Shown: positions 16,473 to 24,692, numbered from the stretch's first letter. The stretch is DNA of 64,000 nucleotides from Luteimonas terricola (GCF_004352845.1 NZ_SJRX01000002.1:496001-560000), one strand, 5' to 3'. Notes: a model not told the origin generated them from the letters alone. A program made the numbers and translations.

Positions 16473-17660
16473 CTACATCCGCAGCGGCTTGACGTCGCTG
16501 CGCACGTTGGAAAAATCCTGTGGTTCCGGCGCGTCCTCGCCGGGCTTCGGCGCCGCCTCGACCTTCAGTCGTTCGAGGCTGCCGTCGGGCCGCAGCGCAT
16601 GCGCCGTGCCCTCGGTGATCGACACCAGGGTGCCGATGCCCGGGAGCTCGGCGCCGACCTGGTAGCGGTCGCCCTTGCCGGACACCACGTGCGGGTCGTC
16701 GCCGCGGACGATGGCGGCCACGCGGATGCGCACCGGCCTGGCCGGCACGGCGGGTTGCCGGCGCCGGGCGACGGCGTTTTCGGACACGTTCACCGGGATG
16801 ACCCGGACGACGCCCTTCACTTCCCGCATCGCCCGCGAGTACGAGGCGGCCTCCAGGGCGGCTCCGTCTTCGAACGCGCCCCTGACCTCGACGTCGCCGT
16901 TGCCGAGATAGCGGGTGCGCGCGCTGATGCCCTGGCCGCGCAGGATCTCGGCGACGTCGCCTGCGATGTCGTCGCCGGTGCGCAGTTCGAGACGGGCTTC
17001 GATCTGTTCCTCCGCGATCCGCCGCGCGATGCGCTCGCGGGTGGCGGCGTCGGGGACCGTTCCGGTCAGCACCAGGCGGCCCTGCTGGTCGATCGCGGCC
17101 AGGCCGTCATCGATGCCGTACTCGGGCACCAGGCGCTGCAACTGGGCGCGCGGATCCGGAACGTCCTTCTGCTGCGGCACGACCATCGCGAAGATCGCCA
17201 GCGAAACCAGCGACAGCACGGCCACCGCCGCCACCGCGGGCAGGCGGCGCAGGTACGGGCGCGCGGGCTGGTCCGGCGCCGGGCGCGGACCGAGGCCGCC
17301 GGGCACCAGGCGTTCCCAGCCGGCGTCGTCCGCCGCGCCGAACGCGATCGCGGCCTCGCCGATGCCCACGCGCTGGACCCGGTCGAGCTCGATCGGGTCG
17401 CCGGGATGGACCATGGTGGTGGCGACATGCAGCGGCGCGTCCAGCGCGCGCAGCGAGAAGCGGCCGTTGACGAAGCTCAGCAGCGCGTGGCGCGCGGCGA
17501 CGCCGGCATCGGCCAGCACCATGTCGCAGTCGTCACCGCTGCCGATGAGGATCATCTCGCCACCGGCAAGCTCGCGTTCGGCACCGGCGTGGAGGCCCGA
17601 CACGACGCGCAGCACGATGCCGCGATCGTCCATTGCCTCCATGTCGTTGTCCCTTCCCAT
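16473..17660 (-). CDS. sctD: T3SS inner-membrane ring protein SctD
   Basis: This 395-residue protein has the SctD layout. An N-terminal cytoplasmic FHA-like domain spans about 12-105 (IVLRVVSGLHAGAERELAGG, then an I-G-S-G-D-D-C-D segment). A single membrane helix follows at about 138-162 (LPAVAAVAVLSLVSLAIFAM). The periplasmic part is BON-like (GRLVLTGTVPDAATRERIARR). SctD forms the outer of the two inner-membrane rings around SctJ, and its cytoplasmic domain recruits SctK. GGAGG lies 5 nt before the ATG at 17660. A phospho-peptide-binding FHA function cannot be judged from sequence. It follows sctV in the same direction. Confidence 0.87.
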   Translation of the reverse strand: MGRDNDMEAMDDRGIVLRVVSGLHAGAERELAGGEMILIGSGDDCDMVLADAGVAARHALLSFVNGRFSLRALDAPLHVATTMVHPGDPIELDRVQRVGIGEAAIAFGAADDAGWERLVPGGLGPRPAPDQPARPYLRRLPAVAAVAVLSLVSLAIFAMVVPQQKDVPDPRAQLQRLVPEYGIDDGLAAIDQQGRLVLTGTVPDAATRERIARRIAEEQIEARLELRTGDDIAGDVAEILRGQGISARTRYLGNGDVEVRGAFEDGAALEAASYSRAMREVKGVVRVIPVNVSENAVARRRQPAVPARPVRIRVAAIVRGDDPHVVSGKGDRYQVGAELPGIGTLVSITEGTAHALRPDGSLERLKVEAAPKPGEDAPEPQDFSNVRSDVKPLRM

Positions 17661-17721
17661 GCCACCCTCCGTTGATCGAATCCTGCAGCTGCCCCGTTAC
17701 CTCGCGGTGAAGTCCACCGGC

Positions 17722-19764
17722 TCAGGCGTTCACCTGCCCAGCCTGCACGATGCGCAGGTCGGGCGCGAGCTCCTGGTACGACAGTACCGGGAGCTCGAAG
17801 AAATCGACTTCCATCAGCTTGCGCAGATGCCTGCGCACATCGAGCGAACACAGCAGCACCGGACGCACGCCCGGCGCCTGCCGCGCCAGGTGCGCGCGCA
17901 CTTCGCCGCCCAGGCGCGCCGCCAGCTCCGGCGAGATCGCCAGCTGGCTGGCGCCGCCGGCCACGCGCACCGACTGCCGCAGCTTGTCCTCGAGCTCGGG
18001 ATGGATCAGCAGCACGTGCAGCGTGCGCTCGGCATCGGCATGGCGCTCGGCGATTTCGCGCTTCAGCGCGACGCGCACGTATTCGGTGAGCAGCACCACG
18101 TCCTTCTCGCGGCCGCCGACGTCGGTGATGGCCTCGAACACGTCGCGCAGGTTGCGGATCGGCACGCCTTCCTCGGCCAACCGGCGCAGCACGTCGGCCA
18201 CGCGCTGCGGCGCCACCACGCGCAGCATTTCCTTGACCAGGTCGGGATAGTCGCGCTGCATGCGCGCGAACAGGTTGGCCGTTTCCTGGATGCCGATGAA
18301 GCCGCCGAGCCGGCGCTGCAGCGCGCCGCGCGCGTGGGCGGCCAGCAGTTCGTCGGCCGCGAGCGCGCCGTCGCTGCCGGGCGCGACCCACTCGCCCGCG
18401 AGCGCCGGGAAGAAGCCGGCCTGGCGGTTGCTGCCGTCGCCGGCCACCGCGCCCTGCCGGAACGCGGCGTCGGTGCGCAGCTGCCCCGAGGCCAGCCGGG
18501 CGCCGAATGCGCTCAGGCGATAGCCGCCGTCACCCAGGCCGCCCACCGTGCGCAGCGTCGGCGCCGGCACCGGCACGCCGAATTCGTCGCGCATGCCCTG
18601 CGCCACCGCCGCCACCCGCATCCGCAGCGCCTCCTGCATCGACGCCAGGTCCGGCGCCAGGTCGAGCTGCAGCGGCGCCGGCGGCGCAAGGTCGTCGACC
18701 TGCGCCGGGCGCTCGGACTCCGCGATCTCGCCCTCGGGCACGCGGAAGGCGCGCCGCAGCATCTGGAAGCCGTGGCGGTAGCGCCACGCGCTGATGCCGA
18801 TCAGGACCAGGCCCAGCACCAGGAACACGAGTTTGGGGAAGCCCGGCACCAGGGTCATCAGCAGCGCCAGGATGCCGGTGATCAGCATCACCCGCGGCTG
18901 GCCGCTGACCTGGCGGCCGATGGCGGCGCCCAGGTGCTTGTCGTCGACTTCGCCGGTGGTGCGCGTGACCACCAGGCCCGCGGCGATGGTCGCCAGGATG
19001 GCCGGGATCTGCGAGACCAGGCCGTCGCCGATGGTCAGGATGCTGTAGGTGCGGGTCGCGTCGCCCAGGGCCATCTCGCGCTGCAGGACGCCGATCGCGA
19101 GGCCGCCGAGCAGGTTGATGATGATGATGACGATGCCGGCGATGGCGTCGCCCTTGACGAACTTCATCGCGCCGTCGAGCGCGCCATGCAGCTGGCTCTC
19201 GCTCTCCAGCAGGCGCCGCTTGGCGCGGGCCTCGTCCTTGTCTATGAGCCCCGAGCGCAGGTCGGAGTCGATCGACAGCTGCTTGCCGGGCATGGCGTCG
19301 AGGGTGAAGCGCGCCGAGACCTCGGCCACGCGCTCGGCACCCTTGGCGATGACGATGAACTGCACCACGGTGATGATCAGGAACACCACCAGGCCGACCA
19401 CCAGGTTGCCGCCGGCGACCATGTCGCCGAAGGTCTCGACGATGTGGCCGCCCTCGGCGTCGAGCAGGATCGAACGCGTGATCGCGATCGAGAGCGCCAG
19501 CCGGAACAGCGTGGTCAGCAGCAGCACGCTGGGGAAGCTGGAAAACGCCACCGGCGTGGGGATGTAGATCGCCAGCAGCAGCAGGCCGAAGCCGATGGAG
19601 ATGTTGATCGCCACCAGGGCGTCGATCACCACCAGTGGCAGCGGCAGGATCATCACGCTGATGATCAGCACCGCGGACACCGCGAGCACGATGTCGCTGT
19701 AGCCGAGCCGCGCGCGCTTGGTGTTGGCCGGCGCCGCGAAGAGGTTGGCGATCAGCGCGCGCAC
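17722..19764 (-). CDS. sctV: T3SS export-gate protein SctV
   Basis: This 680-residue export apparatus protein of the FlhA/SctV family is of normal length. The N-terminal half has about eight membrane helices and the cytoplasmic FHIPEP-type loop between them, with conserved LPLPLVVIDALVAINISIG, PSVLLLTTLFRLALSIAITR and GDGLVSQIPAILATIAAGL. The C-terminal half is the cytoplasmic nonameric ring domain that selects substrates. The start is GTG at 19764 because no in-frame ATG precedes the conserved N-terminus. It is the first gene of the minus-strand arm and is preceded by an AT-rich region with a promoter-like element. FlhA is excluded by the needle-type neighbours, although a FliO-like gene lies just upstream. 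Confidence 0.95.
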   Translation of the reverse strand: MRALIANLFAAPANTKRARLGYSDIVLAVSAVLIISVMILPLPLVVIDALVAINISIGFGLLLLAIYIPTPVAFSSFPSVLLLTTLFRLALSIAITRSILLDAEGGHIVETFGDMVAGGNLVVGLVVFLIITVVQFIVIAKGAERVAEVSARFTLDAMPGKQLSIDSDLRSGLIDKDEARAKRRLLESESQLHGALDGAMKFVKGDAIAGIVIIIINLLGGLAIGVLQREMALGDATRTYSILTIGDGLVSQIPAILATIAAGLVVTRTTGEVDDKHLGAAIGRQVSGQPRVMLITGILALLMTLVPGFPKLVFLVLGLVLIGISAWRYRHGFQMLRRAFRVPEGEIAESERPAQVDDLAPPAPLQLDLAPDLASMQEALRMRVAAVAQGMRDEFGVPVPAPTLRTVGGLGDGGYRLSAFGARLASGQLRTDAAFRQGAVAGDGSNRQAGFFPALAGEWVAPGSDGALAADELLAAHARGALQRRLGGFIGIQETANLFARMQRDYPDLVKEMLRVVAPQRVADVLRRLAEEGVPIRNLRDVFEAITDVGGREKDVVLLTEYVRVALKREIAERHADAERTLHVLLIHPELEDKLRQSVRVAGGASQLAISPELAARLGGEVRAHLARQAPGVRPVLLCSLDVRRHLRKLMEVDFFELPVLSYQELAPDLRIVQAGQVNA

Positions 19765-19882
19765 GGCGTCATCGTGTCCACAGGCGATGCCTGGAGAAGG
19801 CTCTCGCCGCTCCCGCGCATGTCTTCCGCCACTTCATCTTCCTGCCGCATTCGAACGCTGACCCCATGCGTCACTTTGTGGC

Positions 19883-19911
19883 AAATTACGATAGTCTCGC
19901 TACAAGAGCAA
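19883..19911 (-). promoter_or_regulatory. Candidate promoter of the sctV arm
   Basis: On the minus strand TTGCTC (19911-19906) and TAATTT (19888-19883) are separated by exactly 17 nt. They sit in the most AT-rich part of the gap between fliO and sctV, about 110 nt before the sctV start. An imperfect dyad overlaps the spacer (CGATTGCTC with GAGACTATCG), which could be a regulator site. Confidence 0.35.
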
Positions 19912-20033
19912 TCGTGGAAAATTTAAAGTGGACGGCGCCTCGGTCATCCTCGGCGTCTTCATGGATGTAAAGGCAAACGCCTGTAATAAAAGGGAAATTT
20001 TCGGCAGCTGGAAACCGTGACCGCCATCCCGAT

Positions 20034-20435
20034 CTACGGCGCGTCACCCTCGGGTTTGTCCGGGGTTGCGATGTCGGCATGGTCCAGATCGGTGATGAAA
20101 CTCACGTTTTGCGCGGCGACGCCAACGGTGAATACGCGGCCCGACCGCGACTTCACCAGCACCAGGCGCTCACGCGGACCCAGCGGAAGGATCTGCAGGA
20201 TCGACAGCGGCGCATCGGGGCCGGTCAGGCCGTAACGCCTCCGGAGCAGGCGAAGGACGACCAGCAGGCCCGCGATGATGAAGGCCAGTGGAAGCACGAT
20301 GGCCAACAGCTCCCCGGCGAAGGACGACGCCGCCGGAGCATCGGGAACGGCTTCGGCCGACATGGCGGTGCCACTTGCGAGGGACAGGATGGCGGTGATG
20401 GCAGTCAGGGATCGTTTGGACATGGGCGGATGCAT
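20034..20435 (-). CDS. FliO-like export-apparatus assembly protein
   Basis: This protein has 129-133 residues depending on the start (ATG at 20435 or 20423; neither has a strong ribosome-binding site). A signal-like segment (about 1-28) is followed by a membrane helix (AIVLPLAFIIAGLLVVLRLL). Then comes the cytoplasmic FliO core: RRRYGL, LPLGPRERLVLVKSRSGR and TVGVAAQNVSFI. The L-G-P-R-E-R-L-V-x-V segment and G-V-x-x-x-x-V-x-x-I end are the FliO/MopB family marks. FliO helps assemble FliP (SctR) rings in flagella. Non-flagellar T3SS do not usually carry it, so its place between the two arms of this needle-type locus is notable. Confidence 0.8.
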   Translation of the reverse strand: MHPPMSKRSLTAITAILSLASGTAMSAEAVPDAPAASSFAGELLAIVLPLAFIIAGLLVVLRLLRRRYGLTGPDAPLSILQILPLGPRERLVLVKSRSGRVFTVGVAAQNVSFITDLDHADIATPDKPEGDAP

Positions 20436-20516
20436 GGGCCTGGTGTGTCGTGGCGCGGAGGGCGCGGGCGCAGCCTACCGCAGCCGTTGCGCTGCGCGTG
20501 GCGGCGGGGCCACTGC

Positions 20517-21626
20517 ATGACGCCGGCCCGGGGCGCGGGCGGTCGCAGGAAGGCCGCAGCCGGCGACAACGCCGCCGTGGCCGCGATGCTCGAGGCGATT
20601 CCCTTCCCCTGCGCCGCGTTCGCAAGCGACGGCGGCGGCCTCGTGGCCGCCAATGACGGCTACCGGAAAGCCTTCGCGGGGCTGGATGGCCACGACCACC
20701 GTGCCCGACTGCTCGCCGCGCTGGCCGACGGCGACCCCGACGGCAGCGATGCGGACGCCGCGCCGCGCGAGGTCAATGCGCCGCACAGCAACCGCTGGTA
20801 CGCGCTGCACTGGGGCGCGGCCGACGTCGAAGGCACCGCCCTGGACCTGCTCACCGCAGTCGACATCAGCGCCCGCATCGAGGCGCTGGATTCGCACAAG
20901 AGCCGACAGGAGAAGCTGCTGTTCACCTCGCGCCTGATGTCGGTGGGCGAGATGGCGGCGACGCTGGCGCACGAGCTCAACCAGCCGCTGGCGGCGATCG
21001 TCAACTACTTGAACGGAAGCCTGCGCCTGGTGGACCAGGCCGGCGGGCCGGTGCAGGTGGAGCGCGCCCTGATCGCGGCGCGCACCCAGGCCGAACATGC
21101 CGCCGCGGTGATCTCGCGGGTGCGTGAGTTCGTCCGCGCCCGCGAACCGCGGCGCGATGCGCGCGACCTGGTCGAGATCACCAACACCGTGGTCGAACTG
21201 CTGCGGCTGGAGGCCGAGCGCCTGCAGCTGCGCATCGAGCTCGCGCTCGCCCCCGGCCTGCCGGCGGTCTACGCCGACCGGGTCATGGTGGAGCAGGTGC
21301 TGCTGAACCTGGTGAAGAACGCGATCGAGGCCATGCGCGAGATACCCGCGCAGCACCGCGGCCTGCGCATCGAGGGCCGGGTGAACCTGGACGGCGAAGT
21401 CGAAGTGCGCGTCTGCGACCGCGGCGAGGGCCTCAGCGAAGAGCAGGGCGCGCAGCTGTTCTCGCCCTTCTTCACCACCAAGAGCGACGGACTGGGCATC
21501 GGCCTGGCGATCTGCCGCTCGATCATCGAATACCACGAGGGGCGGCTGTTCTTCGAGCCGCGCGAAGGCGGCGGCAGCGTGTTCGGATTCACCCTGCCGC
21601 CCGCGGAAGGAAGGGGACAGCAATGA
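20517..21626 (+). CDS. Soluble PAS-type sensor histidine kinase
   Basis: This 369-residue protein has no membrane segment, so it senses in the cytoplasm. Residues of about 20-125 look like a PAS domain (AIPFPCAAFASDGG, AANDGYRKAF, then LLTAVDISARIEA). The H-box MSVGEMAATLAHELNQPLAAI places the phospho-His at about residue 152. The N-box NLVKNAIEAM, the G1 box VCDRGEGL, the F segment LFSPFFTTKSDGLGIGLAI and the G2 Gly-rich end follow. This is the HELNQPL (FixL/TodS-like) kinase group. It overlaps the next gene by 4 nt and is the first gene of the sctQRST arm, so it is the likely sensor for this secretion system. ATG 20517 is uncertain because its ribosome-binding site is weak. Confidence 0.88.
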   Translation: MTPARGAGGRRKAAAGDNAAVAAMLEAIPFPCAAFASDGGGLVAANDGYRKAFAGLDGHDHRARLLAALADGDPDGSDADAAPREVNAPHSNRWYALHWGAADVEGTALDLLTAVDISARIEALDSHKSRQEKLLFTSRLMSVGEMAATLAHELNQPLAAIVNYLNGSLRLVDQAGGPVQVERALIAARTQAEHAAAVISRVREFVRAREPRRDARDLVEITNTVVELLRLEAERLQLRIELALAPGLPAVYADRVMVEQVLLNLVKNAIEAMREIPAQHRGLRIEGRVNLDGEVEVRVCDRGEGLSEEQGAQLFSPFFTTKSDGLGIGLAICRSIIEYHEGRLFFEPREGGGSVFGFTLPPAEGRGQQ

Positions 21627-22228
21627 CGGTGACACGCGTCTACCTGGTGGACGACAACGACGGTTTCCGGGACTCCACCGCATGGCTGCTGGAGACGGCC
21701 GGCTACGAAGTCGAGGCCTTCGCATCCGGCCCGGCGTTCCTTGCGACCTACGCGGGCAATCGCCACGGCGACGCCAGCGAATGCCTGGTCTCCGACATCC
21801 GCATGCCCGAGATGAGCGGGCTGCAGCTGCAGGACGAACTCGGCCGCCGCGGCATCCAGCTGCCGGTGGTGTTCGTGACCGCGCATGGCGACGTGCCGCT
21901 GGCGGTGGAGGCGATGCGCAAGGGCGCGGCGAACTTCCTGGAGAAGCCATTCTCCGAAGAAGCGCTGATCGACGCCTTGCGCACCGCCCTGGCCAACGCG
22001 CGCAACCGCGGCGCGGGCGGCGGCATGGCCAACGAACTGTTGGCCAGGCTGAGCCCGCGCGAACGCCAGGTGCTGGACCTGGTGGTGGCCAGCAAGCCGA
22101 ACAAGATCATCGCCGACATCCTCGGCATCAGTATCAAGACCGTTGAACTGCACAGGGCGAACATGATGGGCAAGCTGGGCGTGCGCTCCCTGCCGGAGCT
22201 GATGAAGGTGGCGCTTGGCCACGCCTGA
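21623..22228 (+). CDS. FixJ/LuxR-type response regulator
   Basis: This 201-residue regulator has an N-terminal receiver domain with acidic pocket D10/D11, phospho-acceptor D58 (LVSDIRMPEMSG), T86 and K108 (LEKPF). The C-terminal LuxR-type helix-turn-helix spans about 138-200 (LSPRERQVLDLVVASKPNKI and KTVELHRANMMGKLGVRS). Partnership with the HELNQPL kinase is expected from the 4-nt overlap. Regulators of this build activate transcription when phosphorylated. The next gene, sctQ, begins inside its 3' end, so sensor, regulator and export-gate genes share one transcript. Confidence 0.92.
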   Translation: MTVTRVYLVDDNDGFRDSTAWLLETAGYEVEAFASGPAFLATYAGNRHGDASECLVSDIRMPEMSGLQLQDELGRRGIQLPVVFVTAHGDVPLAVEAMRKGAANFLEKPFSEEALIDALRTALANARNRGAGGGMANELLARLSPRERQVLDLVVASKPNKIIADILGISIKTVELHRANMMGKLGVRSLPELMKVALGHA

Positions 22229-23354
22229 GCAGGGCGCGCGCAAGGCGAAGTCGCGCCGCGCGCGGACGCCGGCGGCCCCGATCACGCCCGCACCCGCGCC
22301 ACGGCCGGTACGCGGCCTGCTGCCCGAGGTCGATGCGCCCACCTGCGAGGCGCTGCGCGCGTTCTTCTCGGCGCCGCGCTGGTGGCTGCTGGGCGACGGT
22401 GCGGCGATCCAGGCCGAGCCGGCGGACACGCCTCCCGCGGCCCTCGCGGTCGAAGCCGAAGGCACGCGGCTGCAGCTGCATGTCGAAGGCCCCGCGTCGG
22501 CAGGTCCGGACGACGCCCGACTGCGCTGGAGCGACCATGCGGGCCGCGCGCGCGTGCTCGCCTGGAGCCTGGCCCACGAAACCACGCTGCGCCGGCTCAG
22601 CGAATGGCTGGGCAGCTCGCTGCTGCCCGTGCTTGACGGCGACGGTGGCGACGCGCCCGCGCCCGCGCTGTGGCTTGCGGTCCGCATCGAGGACGCGCCG
22701 GCGAACGACGCCGACGCCCAAGGCGGACAGGATGCGTCCCCGCCGGCCGTCACCGCGCACCTGCGCCTGCCTGCCGCGTGGCTGCAGGCGATCGCCGCGC
22801 GCGCCGAACCGCCGCACGAGGACGACCCCGCGCCGGACGCCGGACGCTGGCGCGCGCTGCAGGCAACGGTCCTGCTGCAGTTCCCGACCACCCTGGCGAT
22901 GCGCGAGTGGCGCGCGCTGCGTCCCGGCGACGTGATCGTCGCCGGCCACCGCGGCCAACCACCTGCCTGCGTCGCCCGCGCCGCCGGCCGCGACTGGCCC
23001 CTGGCGCCCGCGCCCGGCGGCTGGTCCGTGCAGGGCCAGCCCGTTCCCTCCCCCACATTCAACGAGGATGTCCCGATGAGCGAAGCAGAGCAGGAAGGCG
23101 GCGTGCCGCCCGAGGCACCCCCCGTCGTCCCCGACCCCGCGCGCAGCCTGCCGGTGCAGCTCGGTTTCGAGCTTGGCCGCACCGAGATGAGCATCGGCGA
23201 GCTCGCCGACCTGCAGCCCGGCTATGTGTTCCCGCTGGCCGCCGCGCTGGAGGGCAGCAACGTCACCATCCGCGCCAACGGCCGCGTGGCCGGCCGCGGC
23301 GAACTGGTCGCCGTCGGCGACACCCTCGGCGTGCGCCTGCTGTCCTGGAGCTGA
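22215..23354 (+). CDS. sctQ: T3SS sorting-platform protein SctQ
   Basis: This 379-residue protein has an Arg/Pro-rich N-terminus, a divergent middle region (about 50-280) and a C-terminal SpoA (surface-presentation-of-antigens) domain at about 300-379. That domain has the usual ending: ELADLQPGYVFPL, VTIRANGRVAGRGELV and DTLGVRLL. SctQ builds the cytoplasmic sorting platform with SctK, SctL and SctN. The start is TTG at 22215, inside the 3' end of the response regulator gene, with AAGG about 6 nt upstream. An internal start at 23076 probably gives a separate C-terminal product, as known for YscQ, SsaQ and Spa33. Confidence 0.88.
   Translation: MATPEQGARKAKSRRARTPAAPITPAPAPRPVRGLLPEVDAPTCEALRAFFSAPRWWLLGDGAAIQAEPADTPPAALAVEAEGTRLQLHVEGPASAGPDDARLRWSDHAGRARVLAWSLAHETTLRRLSEWLGSSLLPVLDGDGGDAPAPALWLAVRIEDAPANDADAQGGQDASPPAVTAHLRLPAAWLQAIAARAEPPHEDDPAPDAGRWRALQATVLLQFPTTLAMREWRALRPGDVIVAGHRGQPPACVARAAGRDWPLAPAPGGWSVQGQPVPSPTFNEDVPMSEAEQEGGVPPEAPPVVPDPARSLPVQLGFELGRTEMSIGELADLQPGYVFPLAAALEGSNVTIRANGRVAGRGELVAVGDTLGVRLLSWS
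23076..23354 (+). CDS. Internal in-frame product SctQ-C
   Basis: An in-frame ATG at 23076 is preceded by GAGGA (23064-23068) at a spacing of 7 nt. It would give a 92-residue protein (starting MSEAEQEGGVPPE) that consists of a short Pro/Glu linker plus the whole C-terminal SpoA domain. In several T3SS families the same gene makes such a short form by internal initiation, and it joins the full-length protein in the sorting platform. The site here is at least as good as the one for full-length SctQ. Confidence 0.6.
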   Translation: MSEAEQEGGVPPEAPPVVPDPARSLPVQLGFELGRTEMSIGELADLQPGYVFPLAAALEGSNVTIRANGRVAGRGELVAVGDTLGVRLLSWS

Positions 23355-23359
23355 GCGGA

Positions 23360-24418
23360 ATGGACTTCACCACTTTCTCGCCGGCGGTCGTCCTCGTCAC
23401 CGTCGTCTTCATCGCGCTGGCACCGTTCGTGGCGGTGATGGTGACCTCGTTCACCAAGATCGTGGTGGTGCTGAGCCTGCTGCGCAACGCACTGGGCCTG
23501 CAGCAGGTGCCGCCGAACGTCGTGATCAACGGCCTGGCGATCGTGCTCTCGGCCTACGTGATGTCGCCGGTGATCCTGGATACCCAGTCCGCGGTCAGCG
23601 CATACCTGGCCGGGCAGCCGCCGCCGCCGCAGATCCAGGCGCAGATCGAAGCCCGCGCGATCGCCCGCGCCGAGCGCATCGCCATACGCAGCGCGCAGGC
23701 GCCGGCAACGGCGACCCCGGGCGGGACACCGAAGTCGGCCGCACCCGGCAGTGCACCCGCCGACCCGCCGCCCGCGAGCCCCGCGGCCGCCGACGCGCTG
23801 CGCGCCGAGGCCGAGGCCCGCGCCGCGGCCGGTGGCACGGCCGGCGCCGCCCCCGTGGATGCCGGGCGCTCGCCGCTGTTCGCCAACGTCGACAACGGCA
23901 GCGACGCCGCGGTCCCCGCCGGCCCCGACGCCGGCACGGTCCCCGGAGAAGAGGGTCCGGTCGTGATCACCGCCAGCGGCGCGCCGCGCCCGCCCACGCC
24001 CGCCGACGGCACGTCGATGGACGCCGCGCGCATGCTCGGCATCTTCCAGGCCGGCAAGGAGCCGCTGCGCGGCTTCCTGATCCGCCATTCCAACGACGCC
24101 GAGCGCGCCTTCTTCCTGCGCAGCGCGCAGCGCCTGCTGCCCGCCGAGCGCCGCGACGACCTCGACGTCGACGATTTCATCGTGGTGATCCCGGCGTTCA
24201 CCGTGAGCGAGCTCACCACCGCGTTCCAGATCGGCTTCCTGATCTTCCTGCCGTTCCTGATCATCGACCTGGTGGTGGCCAACATCCTGCTGGCGCTGGG
24301 CATGATGATGCTGTCGCCAACCACGATCTCGCTGCCCTTCAAGCTGCTGCTGTTCGTGCTGGTCGACGGCTGGGCGAAGCTGGTCCACGGCCTGGTGCTG
24401 ACCTACGGGGGCGGATGA
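23360..24418 (+). CDS. sctR: T3SS export-gate protein SctR with large periplasmic insertion
   Basis: This 352-residue member of the FliP/SctR family is much longer than the usual 215-250 residues. The family core is present at both ends: VMVTSFTKIVVVLSLLRNAL, PPNVVINGLAIVLSAYVMSP, KEPLRGFLIRHSNDAE and TVSELTTAFQIGFLIFLPF. Between residues of about 87 and 225 lies an Ala/Pro/Gly-rich insertion, which would sit in the periplasmic loop after the second membrane helix. SctR forms the pentameric base of the export gate with SctT and SctS. The ATG at 23360 follows the sctQ stop by 5 nt. No frameshift is seen, so the insertion is part of the protein. Confidence 0.93.
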   Translation: MDFTTFSPAVVLVTVVFIALAPFVAVMVTSFTKIVVVLSLLRNALGLQQVPPNVVINGLAIVLSAYVMSPVILDTQSAVSAYLAGQPPPPQIQAQIEARAIARAERIAIRSAQAPATATPGGTPKSAAPGSAPADPPPASPAAADALRAEAEARAAAGGTAGAAPVDAGRSPLFANVDNGSDAAVPAGPDAGTVPGEEGPVVITASGAPRPPTPADGTSMDAARMLGIFQAGKEPLRGFLIRHSNDAERAFFLRSAQRLLPAERRDDLDVDDFIVVIPAFTVSELTTAFQIGFLIFLPFLIIDLVVANILLALGMMMLSPTTISLPFKLLLFVLVDGWAKLVHGLVLTYGGG

Positions 24419-24419
24419 C

Positions 24420-24689
24420 GTGAACGAGGTCCTCGAGCTCACCAAGGAAGCGCTGTACCTGGTCATGCTGCTGTCCGGACCGCCGATCGGCGCCGCGGCG
24501 CTGGTCGGGCTGATCATCGCCTTCCTGCAGGCCGCCACCCAGCTGCAGGAGCAGACGTTCGCCTATGCCTGCAAGTTCCTGGCGATCGTGCTGATGCTGT
24601 TCGTGACGGCAGCGCTGATCGGCGGCTCGCTGTACAGCTACACCGACCGCATCTTCCGCGACTTCCCGGGCCTGACGGTGCGGAACTGA
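24420..24689 (+). CDS. sctS: T3SS export-gate protein SctS
   Basis: This 89-residue FliQ/SctS protein is of normal length, with two membrane hairpin helices (about 12-40 and 50-75). Conserved features are SGPPIGAAALVGLIIAFLQAATQLQEQT and FLAIVLMLF. The GTG at 24420 starts 1 nt after the sctR stop and gives the standard N-terminus MNEVLELTKEALYLV. SctS wraps the SctR-SctT core in four or five copies. Translational coupling with sctR is likely. Confidence 0.95.
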   Translation: MNEVLELTKEALYLVMLLSGPPIGAAALVGLIIAFLQAATQLQEQTFAYACKFLAIVLMLFVTAALIGGSLYSYTDRIFRDFPGLTVRN

Positions 24690-24692
24690 CGG

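Noticed and set aside
16915..19926. Plus-strand open frame of 1003 codons opposite sctV and sctD
   Set aside because: It is the shadow of sctV/sctD on the other strand, rich in Arg, His, Gln and Asp without any fold pattern.
19886..20080. 64-codon minus-strand open frame in the fliO-sctV gap
   Set aside because: It overlaps the end of fliO and the promoter-like region, has no ribosome-binding site and no recognisable protein pattern.
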